Source: Alicyclobacillus sp.
Lineage (GTDB): Bacteria > Bacillota > Bacilli > Alicyclobacillales > Alicyclobacillaceae
DNA: 64,000 bases
Assembly: GCA_023511725.1 (NCBI GenBank)
Contig: JAIMAY010000003.1
Coordinates: 62,001-126,000, forward strand
Direction of reading: 5' to 3'
Position 1 is the first letter of the stretch; each line of letters begins with the position of its first letter. Position numbers and translations under genes: made by a program. Below, one piece after another: positions 39,803 through 52,025 of the stretch. Below the pieces are notes generated by a model that worked only from the letters and a program-made list of their open reading frames with translations, was not told the DNA's origin and did no database searches.

Positions 39803-40227
39803 CGGACCGAAGCGCTGACGTGACGACTGACATCGAGGTGCTGCATGCCCGGTTTCGGTGGATGGCCATCACGGGCGTGGCTGCCATTATGCTGGTAGCG
39901 CTGCTGTGGCTGGCGTTGCCGGTCTACCGCCCCTATACAGGTGGGTTGCTCATCGGCCAGCTTGGGGGTGCGTACGTCGTGTACAGCATGTTTCGGCAGG
40001 GGCACCTTCGCGATGGTATGCAGGGCACGGCGCTGTTTGCGTCGGGGATGTTTGGGCTTTTCACCCGACTCATCGTCCTCGCGGTCGTCATCGTAGCGGC
40101 GGAAAAATTGCCGCATCTTAACGTATATGCCGCACTCGTGGGGTATGTGCTGGGATTTGTTTGGATCATCGCCGGTCTGTACGGGCTTGCGAAGCGGCGA
40201 GGCACGGCCCTTGGGGAGGAGAGGTGA
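39799..40227 (+). CDS. atpI: ATP synthase protein I
   Basis: 142-residue membrane protein with four predicted helices (WMAITGVAAIMLVALLWLAL; YTGGLLIGQLGGAYVVYSMF; GMFGLFTRLIVLAVVIVA; VYAALVGYVLGFVWIIAGLY). AtpI helps assemble the c-ring. Starts at ATG 39799 overlapping the previous stop; a longer upstream frame coincides with atpZ and is not used. Sequence conservation in this family is low, so identification relies on topology and operon position. Confidence 0.85.
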   Translation: MTDRSADVTTDIEVLHARFRWMAITGVAAIMLVALLWLALPVYRPYTGGLLIGQLGGAYVVYSMFRQGHLRDGMQGTALFASGMFGLFTRLIVLAVVIVAAEKLPHLNVYAALVGYVLGFVWIIAGLYGLAKRRGTALGEER

Positions 40228-40230
40228 GAC

Positions 40231-41007
40231 ATGCCGGCATTCCCGACGTTGTTCAGAGGTACAGCGTTCGCCATCAATCTGACCACCATCGCCATGATGG
40301 TGCTGACCGGATTGGTGGTGTTGATCGTGATGCGGCTGGCCGTGCGGCGGCTCGACATGCGGCACCCGCGGGGGCTGCAGAACGTGATCGAATGGATTGC
40401 GGACTTCGCAGCGACCACCGCACGCGATGCCATGCCTTCGGAGAAGGCGGCCCGGTCCATTCTGCCGCTCGCGATGGTGATGCTTGTCTACCTGTTTGTG
40501 GCCAACTGGCTGGGCCTCATCGCGACGATTGAGCTGGTCGTCAAGAAGCCTGTGCCATGGCTGGGGCTGACGCCGGACGTGTTGGAGCAGGCCCATGGCC
40601 GTGTGGCCTTGTTCGACTCGCCGACGGCGAACATGAGCATGACGCTCGGCCTCGCCATCATGGTGTGGTTGATGAGCCACGCCCGCGGTCTGCGCCATCC
40701 GCGCGAATGGGCAAAACACTTCCTCTCGCCCACGCCGTGGGTGTTGCCGCTGACCATCATTGAAGAGATCACAAACCCGCTGACGCACGGGATGCGTCTC
40801 TTTGGCAACATCTTCGCGGGTGAAGCGCTGATGGGTGTCATCCTCGGCATTCCCCTGATCTTCGGTTGGGTGCCGGTGGGGTTGCCTCTGCTCTTGATCT
40901 GGCTGTTCTACAGCGCGTTCGTCAGCACGATTCAGGCGTATGTCTTCACCATCCTGATGTGCTTGTACATTGGGAACAAGTCGTTTGACGAGGGACACGC
41001 GCATTGA
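40231..41007 (+). CDS. atpB: F0F1 ATP synthase subunit a
   Basis: Proton-channel subunit, 258 residues and five or six helices. The essential arginine is in NPLTHGMRLFGNIFAGEALM, followed by the C-terminal helix AFVSTIQAYVFTILMCLYIG. ATG 40231 follows GAGGAGAGGTGAGAC. A gap of 146 bases with no gene separates it from atpE. Confidence 0.95.
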   Translation: MPAFPTLFRGTAFAINLTTIAMMVLTGLVVLIVMRLAVRRLDMRHPRGLQNVIEWIADFAATTARDAMPSEKAARSILPLAMVMLVYLFVANWLGLIATIELVVKKPVPWLGLTPDVLEQAHGRVALFDSPTANMSMTLGLAIMVWLMSHARGLRHPREWAKHFLSPTPWVLPLTIIEEITNPLTHGMRLFGNIFAGEALMGVILGIPLIFGWVPVGLPLLLIWLFYSAFVSTIQAYVFTILMCLYIGNKSFDEGHAH

Positions 41008-41138
41008 GTTTTGCCGGTATCGGTCGACCGTCCTGCCGATCCGCTCTTGCTCCATCTTGCGCGCCCATCCTTGAAAATTGCTTGAAGCATGCGCAGAACG
41101 CGCGCCCGGCGCGCGATGCACAATCTCATCTGTCTTGA

Positions 41139-41390
<252 letters not shown>

Positions 41391-41474
41391 TCTTGGGATG
41401 ACGGCTGGACACGGACCGGCCGTGCGTCGGACCGCCCTGGCGTTGCAGACCACGGTCGAGGGAGGGTGGTACGG

Positions 41475-41960
41475 TTGTTCGAGTTGGGAACGTTCGTGGT
41501 ATCCATCATCACGTTCCTGATCCTATTCTGGTTGATCAAGCACTTCGGCTTCGAGCCGTTGGCCAAGATGTTGGAGCAGCGGCGCGTGCACATTGAGACT
41601 CAGATCTCGGAGGCGGAGAAAAGCCGCGCCGAGGCGGAGGCGTTGCTCGCCGAGCAGCGCCGATTGCTCGAAGAGGCGCGCCAGGAGGCGAAGCGCTTGC
41701 TCGAATCCGCGCAAGCGCGCGCGGACGAGCAGGCTCGCCAGATTGTGGCCGAAGCGCAGGCGGAGGCCCAGCGGATCTTGGAGGAAGGCCGACAGGTGAT
41801 CGAGCGCGAGCGAGCGGAGGCGCTCAGCGCTGTGCTCGACCGTGTTTCGCAGCTCACGGTGGAATTGGCCGCGCAACTGCTGCGTGAACATGTGACGCCG
41901 CAGGTGCATGAGGAGATGCTGCAGGAAGCGGAAAAGCGGTTGGGTGAACTGGTATGCTGA
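41475..41960 (+). CDS. atpF: F0F1 ATP synthase subunit b
   Basis: 161 residues: one membrane helix (FVVSIITFLILFWLIKHF) and a long highly charged alpha-helical stalk (QRRLLEEARQEAKRLLESAQ). TTG 41475 is eight bases after GGAGGG; GTG 41466 overlaps this site. The last seven bases overlap atpH. Confidence 0.92.
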   Translation: MFELGTFVVSIITFLILFWLIKHFGFEPLAKMLEQRRVHIETQISEAEKSRAEAEALLAEQRRLLEEARQEAKRLLESAQARADEQARQIVAEAQAEAQRILEEGRQVIERERAEALSAVLDRVSQLTVELAAQLLREHVTPQVHEEMLQEAEKRLGELVC

Positions 41961-42523
41961 GCGGCGCCGTGACCAACCGCTACACTGAGGGTCTGTACCG
42001 CGCGGCTCGGGCGCAGCACAAGGTCGCCAAGGTGGATGACGGGCTGCGCTTGATTGCAGATGTTCTGGAGCAAAACTCGGAACTGGAGGGGATTCTGCAA
42101 CACCCCGTGATTTCGCCGCAGCAGAAGGCGGGCGTGATCCAGTCCGTGTTCGGTGAGGACCTGGATCCACTGTTGACGCGCTTCCTGCGGCTGCTGTTTG
42201 AACGCGGCAGATCAGCCTACATCGGCGCCATCGCTCGGCGCTTTCACGAATTGGCCGAGGAGGCGGAGGGGCGCGTTCGGGTGCGGATCGAAACCGCCAT
42301 GCCCATCCCCGAACCGCGCTTGCGAGCGCTCGAGGACGCGCTATCACAAAGGCTTCAGAAGCAGGTGAGGGCGGACATCGCCATCGTCCCCGACCTCATC
42401 GCCGGCATCCGGATTCATGTGGGCCATCGCGTGTTGGATGCCACGGTCAAGGGTGCGTTGGACCAGTTCGCGGAACGGCTTGGCCGCGTGGCGTCGGCAC
42501 AGCGAAAGGCGGAGGCGGAATGA
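41954..42523 (+). CDS. atpH: F0F1 ATP synthase subunit delta
   Basis: Part of the stator, 189 residues. Six-helix N-terminal domain (NRYTEGLYRAARAQHKVAKV), C-terminal segment GIRIHVGHRVLDATVKGALD typical of the OSCP family. Overlap with atpF implies coupling. Confidence 0.93.
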   Translation: MLSGAVTNRYTEGLYRAARAQHKVAKVDDGLRLIADVLEQNSELEGILQHPVISPQQKAGVIQSVFGEDLDPLLTRFLRLLFERGRSAYIGAIARRFHELAEEAEGRVRVRIETAMPIPEPRLRALEDALSQRLQKQVRADIAIVPDLIAGIRIHVGHRVLDATVKGALDQFAERLGRVASAQRKAEAE

Positions 42524-42545
42524 ACGAGAGGCGACCCACAAGTGA

Positions 42546-44066
<1,521 letters not shown>

Positions 44067-44093
44067 CATCGGCCGCAAGGGTGGTGAACATAG

Positions 44094-44954
44094 ATGCCAG
44101 CGAATATGAGGGATATCCGCCGGCGCATCAAGAGCGTGCAGAACACGGCCCAGATCACCAAGGCGATGGAGATGGTGGCGGCGGCCAAACTGCGCCGGGT
44201 GCAGGCGGCGGTGAAGCTGGCGCGTCCCTATTTGGAGCGCATGCAGGAGATGCTGGCGGCGGTGTCCGCGTCGGCCCGCTATGTGAAGCATCCACTGCTC
44301 TCGGCGCGGCCGGTGAGGCGCACGGGCTATCTCGTGATCACCAGTGACCGGGGTCTCGCAGGCGCGTACAACGCGCAACTCATCCGCGTCGCGCTGGAGC
44401 AGTTCCGTCATCAGGACCGGTCGTCCTACACCATTTACGCGGTGGGGCGTAAGGGGCGCGACTTCTTCGTGAAGCACGGCTATCCGCTGGGCGGCGAGAT
44501 CACAGGCTTGCCTGATTCTCCGACCTACGCCAACGTCCGTCACCTGGCGGAGCAGATTGTGGCGGCATACGCCCGCGAGGAGTTCGACGAGCTGTACTTC
44601 ATCTACAACGAATTTGTCAACCCCGTCGTGCAGCGCCCGGTGGTGAAAAAGGTGTTGCCGCTGGGGGATGTCGGGGCAGATTCGAAGCGGCCGCGTGTGA
44701 ACTACATCTTTGAGCCCGATGCGGAGGCTGTGCTCAAGGCACTGCTGCCGCGCTACGCGGAGACGCTGGTGTACCAGGCCGTGCTGGAGGCCAAAGCGTC
44801 CGAGCATGGTGCGCGCATGACCGCGATGGGCAACGCGACCGATGCGGCGAAGGACATGATCCAGCAGTTGACTCTGTCGCTGAACCGCGCGCGCCAGGCC
44901 GCCATCACGACGCAGATTGTCGAGGTGGTCAGCGGTGCCGAGGCGCTCAAGTGA
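44094..44954 (+). CDS. atpG: F0F1 ATP synthase subunit gamma
   Basis: Central rotor shaft, 286 residues. N-terminal helix MRDIRRRIKSVQNTAQITKA and C-terminal helix NRARQAAITTQIVEVVSGAE form the coiled coil, GYLVITSDRGLAGAYNAQL lies in the Rossmann-like part. ATG 44094 is preceded by AAGGGTGGTG. Confidence 0.95.
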   Translation: MPANMRDIRRRIKSVQNTAQITKAMEMVAAAKLRRVQAAVKLARPYLERMQEMLAAVSASARYVKHPLLSARPVRRTGYLVITSDRGLAGAYNAQLIRVALEQFRHQDRSSYTIYAVGRKGRDFFVKHGYPLGGEITGLPDSPTYANVRHLAEQIVAAYAREEFDELYFIYNEFVNPVVQRPVVKKVLPLGDVGADSKRPRVNYIFEPDAEAVLKALLPRYAETLVYQAVLEAKASEHGARMTAMGNATDAAKDMIQQLTLSLNRARQAAITTQIVEVVSGAEALK

Positions 44955-44997
44955 CGCGCAGGAACGTCCTGCTTCGCTTCATCGCAAGGCAGCCTGA

Positions 44998-46425
<1,428 letters not shown>

Positions 46426-46439
46426 ACGGGGGATAGCGC

Positions 46440-46892
46440 GTGCTCACAGTGCCGTTGGAAGTTGTGACGCCGGACAAGGTGGTGCTCTCGGAACCGGTGC
46501 GGATGGTCATCTTCCGCGGCGGAGACGGCGAACTGGGCATCCTGCCTCGCCACGCCCCGCTCGCCACGACGTTGAAGCCGGGTGTGGTGAAGGTCCGGCT
46601 GGAGGACGGATCGGAAGACTTCATCGCAGTCACGGACGGATTCGTGGAGGTCCGGCCGGATAAGGTGACGATTCTGGCCAACGCGGCGGAGGTGTCGCAT
46701 CAGATTGATACGGCACGCGCGGCTGCCGCAAAGGAACGCGCCGAGGCGCGGCTGGCTCAGCGCACAGAAGGCGTGGACGTGGCCCGGGCGGAAGCAGCGC
46801 TGCGGCGCGCCATTCATCGCCTCGAGGCCGCAGAGCTGGGTGCCCGCGCGGGTCATCCGCTGGCGAAGCGTATGACCGGCGAAGAGGTGTAA
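46440..46892 (+). CDS. atpC: F0F1 ATP synthase subunit epsilon
   Basis: Regulatory rotor subunit, 150 residues. Beta-sandwich N-domain (FRGGDGELGILPRHAPLATT) and a C-terminal helical hairpin rich in Ala, Arg and Glu. GTG 46440 follows GGGGGATAGCGC. Last gene of the operon, with a strong terminator after it. Confidence 0.93.
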   Translation: MLTVPLEVVTPDKVVLSEPVRMVIFRGGDGELGILPRHAPLATTLKPGVVKVRLEDGSEDFIAVTDGFVEVRPDKVTILANAAEVSHQIDTARAAAAKERAEARLAQRTEGVDVARAEAALRRAIHRLEAAELGARAGHPLAKRMTGEEV

Positions 46893-46925
46893 GCGCGCCT
46901 TGGCAGGCAGGCGCGTAAGTGCGAA

Positions 46926-46966
46926 GGGGCTGACCCTGGTCCATTTGGGGGGTCAGTCCCTTTTTT
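46926..46966 (+). terminator. Terminator of atp operon
   Basis: GGGGCTGACCC (46926-46936) pairs with GGGTCAGTCCC (46950-46960), with one G-U pair, and TTTTTT follows (46961-46966). It ends ten bases before the nuo -10 box. Confidence 0.9.
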
Positions 46967-46972
46967 GTCGTA

Positions 46973-46981
46973 TGCTATAAT
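46973..46981 (+). promoter_or_regulatory. Extended -10 promoter of nuo operon
   Basis: TGCTATAAT at 46973-46981 is a perfect extended -10; any -35 would fall within the terminator stem of atpC. The first nuo codon is 42 bases downstream. Confidence 0.65.
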
Positions 46982-47022
46982 AGACTCGCCGATCTTCGAC
47001 ATCTGCATCTGGGGGCGACGCC

Positions 47023-47391
47023 ATGCAGCCGTATTGGAACGCGTACCTGTTCATCGTGCTGTTCCTGGTCGTCGGAATACTTCTGCCAGTGGGATCATTG
47101 TGGCTGGTGGGGCCACTCTTGCGGCCCAAGAATCCGCGGCCTGAAAAGCTCACGAGCTATGAAAGCGGTGTCGAGCCGTTCGGCGACGCCCACGTACGCT
47201 ACCATGTTCGCTATTACCTGTTCGCGTTGCTATTCGTGGTGTTCGACGTCGAGACGCTGTTTCTCTACCCGTGGGCGGTGGCCTACGGCAAACTTGGATG
47301 GTTCGGTTTCATTGAAATGCTGATCTTCCTCGTATTGCTCGCTATCGGTCTGGCGTATGCGTGGCGAAAGAAGGTGCTGGAATGGAACTGA
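47023..47391 (+). CDS. nuoA: Complex I subunit NuoA
   Basis: 122 residues and three membrane helices. Family motif [20 protein letters not shown] is followed by [15 protein letters not shown]. The encoded membrane subunit lies next to the hydrophilic arm. ATG 47023 is preceded by GGGGGCGACGCC. nuoB starts inside its last codons. Confidence 0.95.
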   Translation: MQPYWNAYLFIVLFLVVGILLPVGSLWLVGPLLRPKNPRPEKLTSYESGVEPFGDAHVRYHVRYYLFALLFVVFDVETLFLYPWAVAYGKLGWFGFIEMLIFLVLLAIGLAYAWRKKVLEWN

Positions 47392-47918
47392 CGCGCGCGC
47401 ACGAGCTCCCCGTGATTCAATACGAGGGTCTCACGCCGGAAGAGAACGCGGAACTGCGGCGCGGTGGCGTGCTGCTCAACACGCTTGAACAGGTGAAGGC
47501 GTGGGCCCGCAGCAACAGTTTGTGGCCGCTCCAGTTTGGGTTAGCGTGCTGCGCTATCGAAATGATGGCCGCGGGCGCCTCACACTACGACCTGGACCGG
47601 TTCGGCATCCTGTTTCGCTCTTCACCCCGCCAGTCGGACCTCATGATTGTGGCGGGAACCGTCACAAAGAAGATGGCGCCGCTGCTGCAACGCCTGTATG
47701 ACCAGATGGCGGAGCCCAAATGGGTCGTCGCCATGGGCGTCTGCGCCACGGCCGGCGGTCCGTATGTGAACAGCTACTCGGTAGTCAAGGGCGTGGACCA
47801 GGTGGTGCCGGTCGACGTGTATATCCCCGGCTGCCCGCCCTCACCGCCCGCGCTGATCTATGGACTCAATCTCCTGCAGGAGAAGATTCGCCGAGGCGGC
47901 GTGCGCGTCAGGAGGTGA
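47382..47918 (+). CDS. nuoB: Complex I subunit NuoB (cluster N2)
   Basis: 178-residue FeS subunit. All N2 ligands are present: [29 protein letters not shown] and [14 protein letters not shown]. Start ATG 47382 overlaps nuoA by ten bases and follows GAAAGAAGG; an upstream frame into nuoA is not used. Confidence 0.96.
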   Translation: MELTRAHELPVIQYEGLTPEENAELRRGGVLLNTLEQVKAWARSNSLWPLQFGLACCAIEMMAAGASHYDLDRFGILFRSSPRQSDLMIVAGTVTKKMAPLLQRLYDQMAEPKWVVAMGVCATAGGPYVNSYSVVKGVDQVVPVDVYIPGCPPSPPALIYGLNLLQEKIRRGGVRVRR

Positions 47919-47923
47919 GTGGC

Positions 47924-48586
47924 ATGGCAGACGATTCACAGCAAAAGGATCACCCCCAGCAGGAATCCGAGACACGGGCGGAAAGATCCGCATCCTCAGA
48001 AGCATCCGCACCTCGTCCTGCGAGGCCGACTGCGACTCCGCAGGCGCAGGCACCGGCAGCCCGCCCAAAGCGCCCGGCGCCACCACCGGACCCGCGCGTG
48101 GAGCGGGCGAAGGAGATTGCGGAAAAGTTGCGTGGCGTGATTTCCTCCGTGTTAGGCGACGACGCTGTGGAAGAGACGGGTGCCGCACACATCGTGCCGA
48201 TGGTTCGCGTCCGGCGCGAGAAGTGGCGGGAGGCTGTGCAACTGCTGCGGGATCATCCGGATTGGCGTATGAACTACCTGGAGTGCATGGCAGGGACGGA
48301 TTATCCCGAGCACATCGAGATTGTGATCTATCTGCAATCGACGAGCCTGGGGCATTTCCTCTGCCTGAAGACACGAACACCGCGCGATCCGGCCGAGGTT
48401 CCCTCGCTGGTGCCCGTCCATCCCGGCGCGAACTGGGAGGAACGCGAGATCTACGACCTGCTCGGCGTAAAATTCTCAGGTCATCCGGATCTGCGCCGGA
48501 TCATGCTGTGGGAAGGATTCGAAGGGCACCCGCTGCGTAAAGACTACGATGCCTGGGCTTCCGGGGTGAACAGGATATGGCGCTGA
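47924..48586 (+). CDS. nuoC: Complex I subunit NuoC with Pro/Ala-rich extension
   Basis: 220 residues. Residues ~60-220 form the standard 30-kDa domain, with [20 protein letters not shown] and [14 protein letters not shown]. The first ~60 residues are a charged then Pro/Ala-rich extension ([20 protein letters not shown]) with the look of a flexible tether. Related NuoC proteins of Bacilli often carry variable charged N-terminal extensions. ATG 47924 follows GTCAGGAGGTGAGTGGC. Confidence 0.92.
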   Translation: MADDSQQKDHPQQESETRAERSASSEASAPRPARPTATPQAQAPAARPKRPAPPPDPRVERAKEIAEKLRGVISSVLGDDAVEETGAAHIVPMVRVRREKWREAVQLLRDHPDWRMNYLECMAGTDYPEHIEIVIYLQSTSLGHFLCLKTRTPRDPAEVPSLVPVHPGANWEEREIYDLLGVKFSGHPDLRRIMLWEGFEGHPLRKDYDAWASGVNRIWR

Positions 48587-49698
48587 TGGACGAGCGGGAC
48601 GTGGTACGGACAGAAGAGATGCTGCTCAACGTCGGTCCGCAGCATCCCAGCACGCATGGTGTATTCCGGTTAATTGTGAAAATTTCCGGGGAAACCATTC
48701 TCGATGCGGAGCCGGTCATCGGTTACCTGCACCGCGGCACGGAGAAACTGGCGGAGAATCTGCAGTACACACAGATCATTCCTTATACCGACCGGTTGGA
48801 TTACCTTGCCGCGATGCTCAACAACTATGCGCTCTGCCACACCGTGGAGCAGGCGCTGGGTGTCGAGATCCCGGAGCGCGCGGAGTACCTGCGCGTCATC
48901 GTCATGGAGCTGCAACGCATCGCGTCGCACCTCCTTTTCATCGGCGCATACCTGATGGACCTCGGTGCGATGGGGCCGTTCCTCTACGCGTTTCAAGAGC
49001 GGGAGCGCATCGTCCAGATGTTCAACGAGATCTGCGGTGCGCGGCTCACGTACAACTATATGCGCATCGGGGGCGTGCGCTGGGACGCGCCGCCGGGGTG
49101 GTTGGACCAGGTCCGCGAATTCATTCCCTACATGCGCGAGCGACTCAAGATGTACGACGACCTTATCACGGGCAACGAGATCTTCCTCAATCGCGTGCGC
49201 GGTGTGGGCAAGTACGACACGGAGACGGCGCTGGCCTACGGACTGTCCGGCATCAACCTGCGCTGTACGGGGTTGGAGTGGGACCTGCGGAGGAAGAAGC
49301 CGTACAGCATCTATGACCGGTTTGACTTCGAGATCCCGGTGGGCAAGAACGGCGACTGTTTCGACCGCTACTATCTACACCTGCTGGAAATGCGTGAGTC
49401 GCTCAAGATTGTGGAGCAGGCCATCGAGCAGATTCCTTCAGGACCGGTGCTCGGAAAGGTGCCGAAGCTCATCCGCGTCCCTGCCGGCGAGTACTACAGC
49501 GGAATCGAGGGGGCGCGGGGGGAGATCGGCTTTTACATTGTCAGTGATGGCAAGGACAAACCGTATCGCCTGAAGATCCGCAAACCGTCCTTTGTGAATC
49601 TGCAACTCCTGCCGGAGTTGCTGCGCGGCGAGAGCATGTCCAACCTGCTGGCCATTCTCGGTGCGGTGGACATCGTGTTGGGGGAGGTGGATGCCTGA
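48577..49698 (+). CDS. nuoD: Complex I subunit NuoD
   Basis: 49-kDa quinone-site subunit, 373 residues and no NuoC fusion. [19 protein letters not shown] opens, then [17 protein letters not shown], and [20 protein letters not shown] in the second half. The quinone-proximal residues (His in GPQHPSTH, Tyr in the [12 protein letters not shown] run) are present. It overlaps nuoC by ten bases. Confidence 0.95.
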   Translation: MALMDERDVVRTEEMLLNVGPQHPSTHGVFRLIVKISGETILDAEPVIGYLHRGTEKLAENLQYTQIIPYTDRLDYLAAMLNNYALCHTVEQALGVEIPERAEYLRVIVMELQRIASHLLFIGAYLMDLGAMGPFLYAFQERERIVQMFNEICGARLTYNYMRIGGVRWDAPPGWLDQVREFIPYMRERLKMYDDLITGNEIFLNRVRGVGKYDTETALAYGLSGINLRCTGLEWDLRRKKPYSIYDRFDFEIPVGKNGDCFDRYYLHLLEMRESLKIVEQAIEQIPSGPVLGKVPKLIRVPAGEYYSGIEGARGEIGFYIVSDGKDKPYRLKIRKPSFVNLQLLPELLRGESMSNLLAILGAVDIVLGEVDA

Positions 49699-50696
49699 TG
49701 TGGCAGTGGCAGACACAGCCGCTGACATGGTCGACCTTCCTGGCGATGCTCATCGGCACCGTGGTCATCCTGCTGCTCGCCCTGGGCGTGGTCACGTACG
49801 GTATCCTGGCGGAGCGCAAGGTGCTGGGGTGGATGCAGGGCCGGATTGGCCCCAACCGGGTGGGGCCGTTCGGCTTGCTGCAGACGGTGGCGGATGTTCT
49901 CAAGCTGTTCATCAAGGAGGACGTGGTGCCGGCGGCGGCGGATCGGCCACTGTTCTTGCTCGCACCCGTTCTGGCCTTCGTGCCTGCCTTCATGGCGCTC
50001 GCCGTGATCCCGTTCTCGATGCAGCACATCTTTACGGCGGGCATCGGCACAGGGTTGTTGTACTACCTGGCGCTCTCGGCGCTCACCATCCACGGCGTGA
50101 TGCTTGGCGGTTGGGCGTCGAACAACAAGTACTCGTTGATTGGCGGCATGCGCAGTGCGGCGCAGATGCTCAGCTACGAGGTGCCATTGGGGTTGTCTCT
50201 GGTCGGTGTGGCACTCCTCGCCGGGTCGTTGAACCTGAACGATGTGGTGCGCGCTCAGCAGCATCTGGGTCTGTGGTTCATCATCCCGCAGTTCCTCGGC
50301 TTCTGCGTGTTCATCGTGGCGGCCACGGCAGAACTGAATCGCACACCCTTCGACCTGCCGGAGGCCGAATCGGAACTGGTCGCGGGTTATCACACCGAGT
50401 ATTCGGGCTTCCGCTGGGCCTTTTTCATGCTCACGGAATACGTGTACCTGTTCGCGATGGCGGGTCTGACCGCCACGCTGTTTCTCGGCGGTTGGTCCGG
50501 CCCATGGCTGCCGGGCTGGCTGTGGTTTGCGCTCAAGGCCGCCGCATTCTTCTTCTTCCAGTTCTGGCTGCGCAACACGATGCCGCGCATTCGCGCGGAT
50601 CAGCTGATGACCCTGTGCTGGAAGGTGCTGTTGCCGCTGGGACTGGTCAATTTGGTGCTGACAGCGGTGCTGAAAGCCGTTCTGCTGAAGGGGTGA
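49698..50696 (+). CDS. nuoH: Complex I subunit NuoH
   Basis: 332 residues, eight predicted helices. The signatures GWMQGRIGPNRVGPFGLLQ, IPFSMQHIF and AATAELNRTPFDLPEAESEL with acidic E-channel residues are all in place. Overlaps the nuoD stop by one base. Confidence 0.95.
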   Translation: MWQWQTQPLTWSTFLAMLIGTVVILLLALGVVTYGILAERKVLGWMQGRIGPNRVGPFGLLQTVADVLKLFIKEDVVPAAADRPLFLLAPVLAFVPAFMALAVIPFSMQHIFTAGIGTGLLYYLALSALTIHGVMLGGWASNNKYSLIGGMRSAAQMLSYEVPLGLSLVGVALLAGSLNLNDVVRAQQHLGLWFIIPQFLGFCVFIVAATAELNRTPFDLPEAESELVAGYHTEYSGFRWAFFMLTEYVYLFAMAGLTATLFLGGWSGPWLPGWLWFALKAAAFFFFQFWLRNTMPRIRADQLMTLCWKVLLPLGLVNLVLTAVLKAVLLKG

Positions 50697-50700
50697 CAAC

Positions 50701-51159
50701 ATGCTGGGCTTTCTCAAGGGGCTGAGCGTCACGCTCAGCCAGCTGCCGAAGAAAAAGGTGACCATCCAGTACCCCGACGTGCAGCCTGAATGGCCCGAGC
50801 GGTTCCGCGGCGTTCATCGTTTTATCCCCGAGGATTGCACCGTGTGCAATCAGTGCGCGCGGATCTGCCCGACGAATTGCATCTCACTCTCCGGAACCCG
50901 CGATGAGAACAAGAAACTGCGTATCGATACCTACGATATCAACTTCGACATCTGCATCCTCTGCGGGCTCTGCACCGAGGTGTGCCCCACAGAGTGCATC
51001 CTGATGTCGGATACCTTCGAGCTGGCGAACGAATCGCGGGATAAGCTATACCTCGACATGCACTGGCTGTACGAGAATCAACTGCGATACACGCAGCGCC
51101 ATCCTGAGCGTGTGGCTCAGGAAGCTGCCAAGGATCACGAGGAGGCGCCCGCGACATGA
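50701..51159 (+). CDS. nuoI: Complex I subunit NuoI
   Basis: 152 residues with two [4Fe-4S] motifs, CTVCNQCARICPTNC and CILCGLCTEVCPTECI, that form clusters N6a and N6b. ATG 50701 follows AAGGGGTGACAAC. Its stop overlaps nuoJ by four bases. Confidence 0.96.
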   Translation: MLGFLKGLSVTLSQLPKKKVTIQYPDVQPEWPERFRGVHRFIPEDCTVCNQCARICPTNCISLSGTRDENKKLRIDTYDINFDICILCGLCTEVCPTECILMSDTFELANESRDKLYLDMHWLYENQLRYTQRHPERVAQEAAKDHEEAPAT

Positions 51160-51683
51160 GTCCGCTGTGGTCTGCGCAGATGATTGCGTTCTTTCTGATC
51201 AGCTTGTTCATCCTTGCGTGCGCCGTGATGATGCTCAGCTTCCGCAAGGTGGTGTATATGGCGCTAGCGGTCGGCGGTGTCTTCATCGGCTGTGCCGCGC
51301 TGTACATCCTGCTCGGAGCCGAGTTTGTCGGCATCGCGCAGGTGGTGGTGTACGCCGGCGCCATCACCATTCTGATTCTGTTTGCCATCATGCTGACCAA
51401 TCACGAAGCTACTGAACCCGAGGAACCCTGGACGGTGCGCAAGGCGTTGGCGGCCGTGGGCTGCTTCCTGCTCGGTGTGACACTGCTGTTCGTCATCCGC
51501 GGGCAGGCATGGCCGCAGGGCGATCCTTCGGTCGACGTCAACCAGGGCATGAGCAACACGCTGGCCATCGGTGAGGCACTTTTCAAGAGCTACATGATCC
51601 CATTCGAACTGGTGTCTCTGCTGTTGACGGTGGCGCTCGTCGGGGCAGTGATCCTGGCCCAGCAACGGAAGGGGGATCAGTGA
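51156..51683 (+). CDS. nuoJ: Complex I subunit NuoJ
   Basis: 175 residues, five helices; [23 protein letters not shown] is the usual helix 3 with the pi-bulge that links the quinone site to the proton channels. Overlaps nuoI. Confidence 0.93.
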   Translation: MSPLWSAQMIAFFLISLFILACAVMMLSFRKVVYMALAVGGVFIGCAALYILLGAEFVGIAQVVVYAGAITILILFAIMLTNHEATEPEEPWTVRKALAAVGCFLLGVTLLFVIRGQAWPQGDPSVDVNQGMSNTLAIGEALFKSYMIPFELVSLLLTVALVGAVILAQQRKGDQ

Positions 51684-51684
51684 C

Positions 51685-52014
51685 ATGGGAGGAACCGGCG
51701 CAATTCAGATCCCCACGGGCTCCATTCTGGCGCTCGGCGCCATCCTCTTCTGCATCGGGTTGTACGGGGCCTTGACGAAACGCAATCTGATCATGGTCCT
51801 GGTTTCCATTGAACTGATGCTCAACGCGGCCAACGTCAACCTCGTCGCCTTCTCGCGGCTGGGGGTCTCGCCCAATCTCAATGGGCAGATTTTCTCCCTG
51901 TTCACGATCACGGTGGCTGCGGCCGAGATTGCCGTGGGATTGGCGCTTCTGCTCGCGGTCTTCCGCGTGCGCAAGACGACCGAGGTACGCGATCTCGACC
52001 TGCACCGAAGATAG
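51685..52014 (+). CDS. nuoK: Complex I subunit NuoK
   Basis: 109 residues, three helices with the two conserved glutamates ([11 protein letters not shown] and [11 protein letters not shown]). ATG 51685 follows GGGGGATCAGTGAC. Confidence 0.94.
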   Translation: MGGTGAIQIPTGSILALGAILFCIGLYGALTKRNLIMVLVSIELMLNAANVNLVAFSRLGVSPNLNGQIFSLFTITVAAAEIAVGLALLLAVFRVRKTTEVRDLDLHRR

Positions 52015-52025
52015 GGGGTGACGGC

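Noticed and set aside
41100-41114. Palindrome GCGCGCC-C-GGCGCGC between atpB and atpE.
   Set aside because: With a one-base centre and no T-tract it is a poor terminator; it may help RNA processing for high atpE levels, but nothing else supports that.
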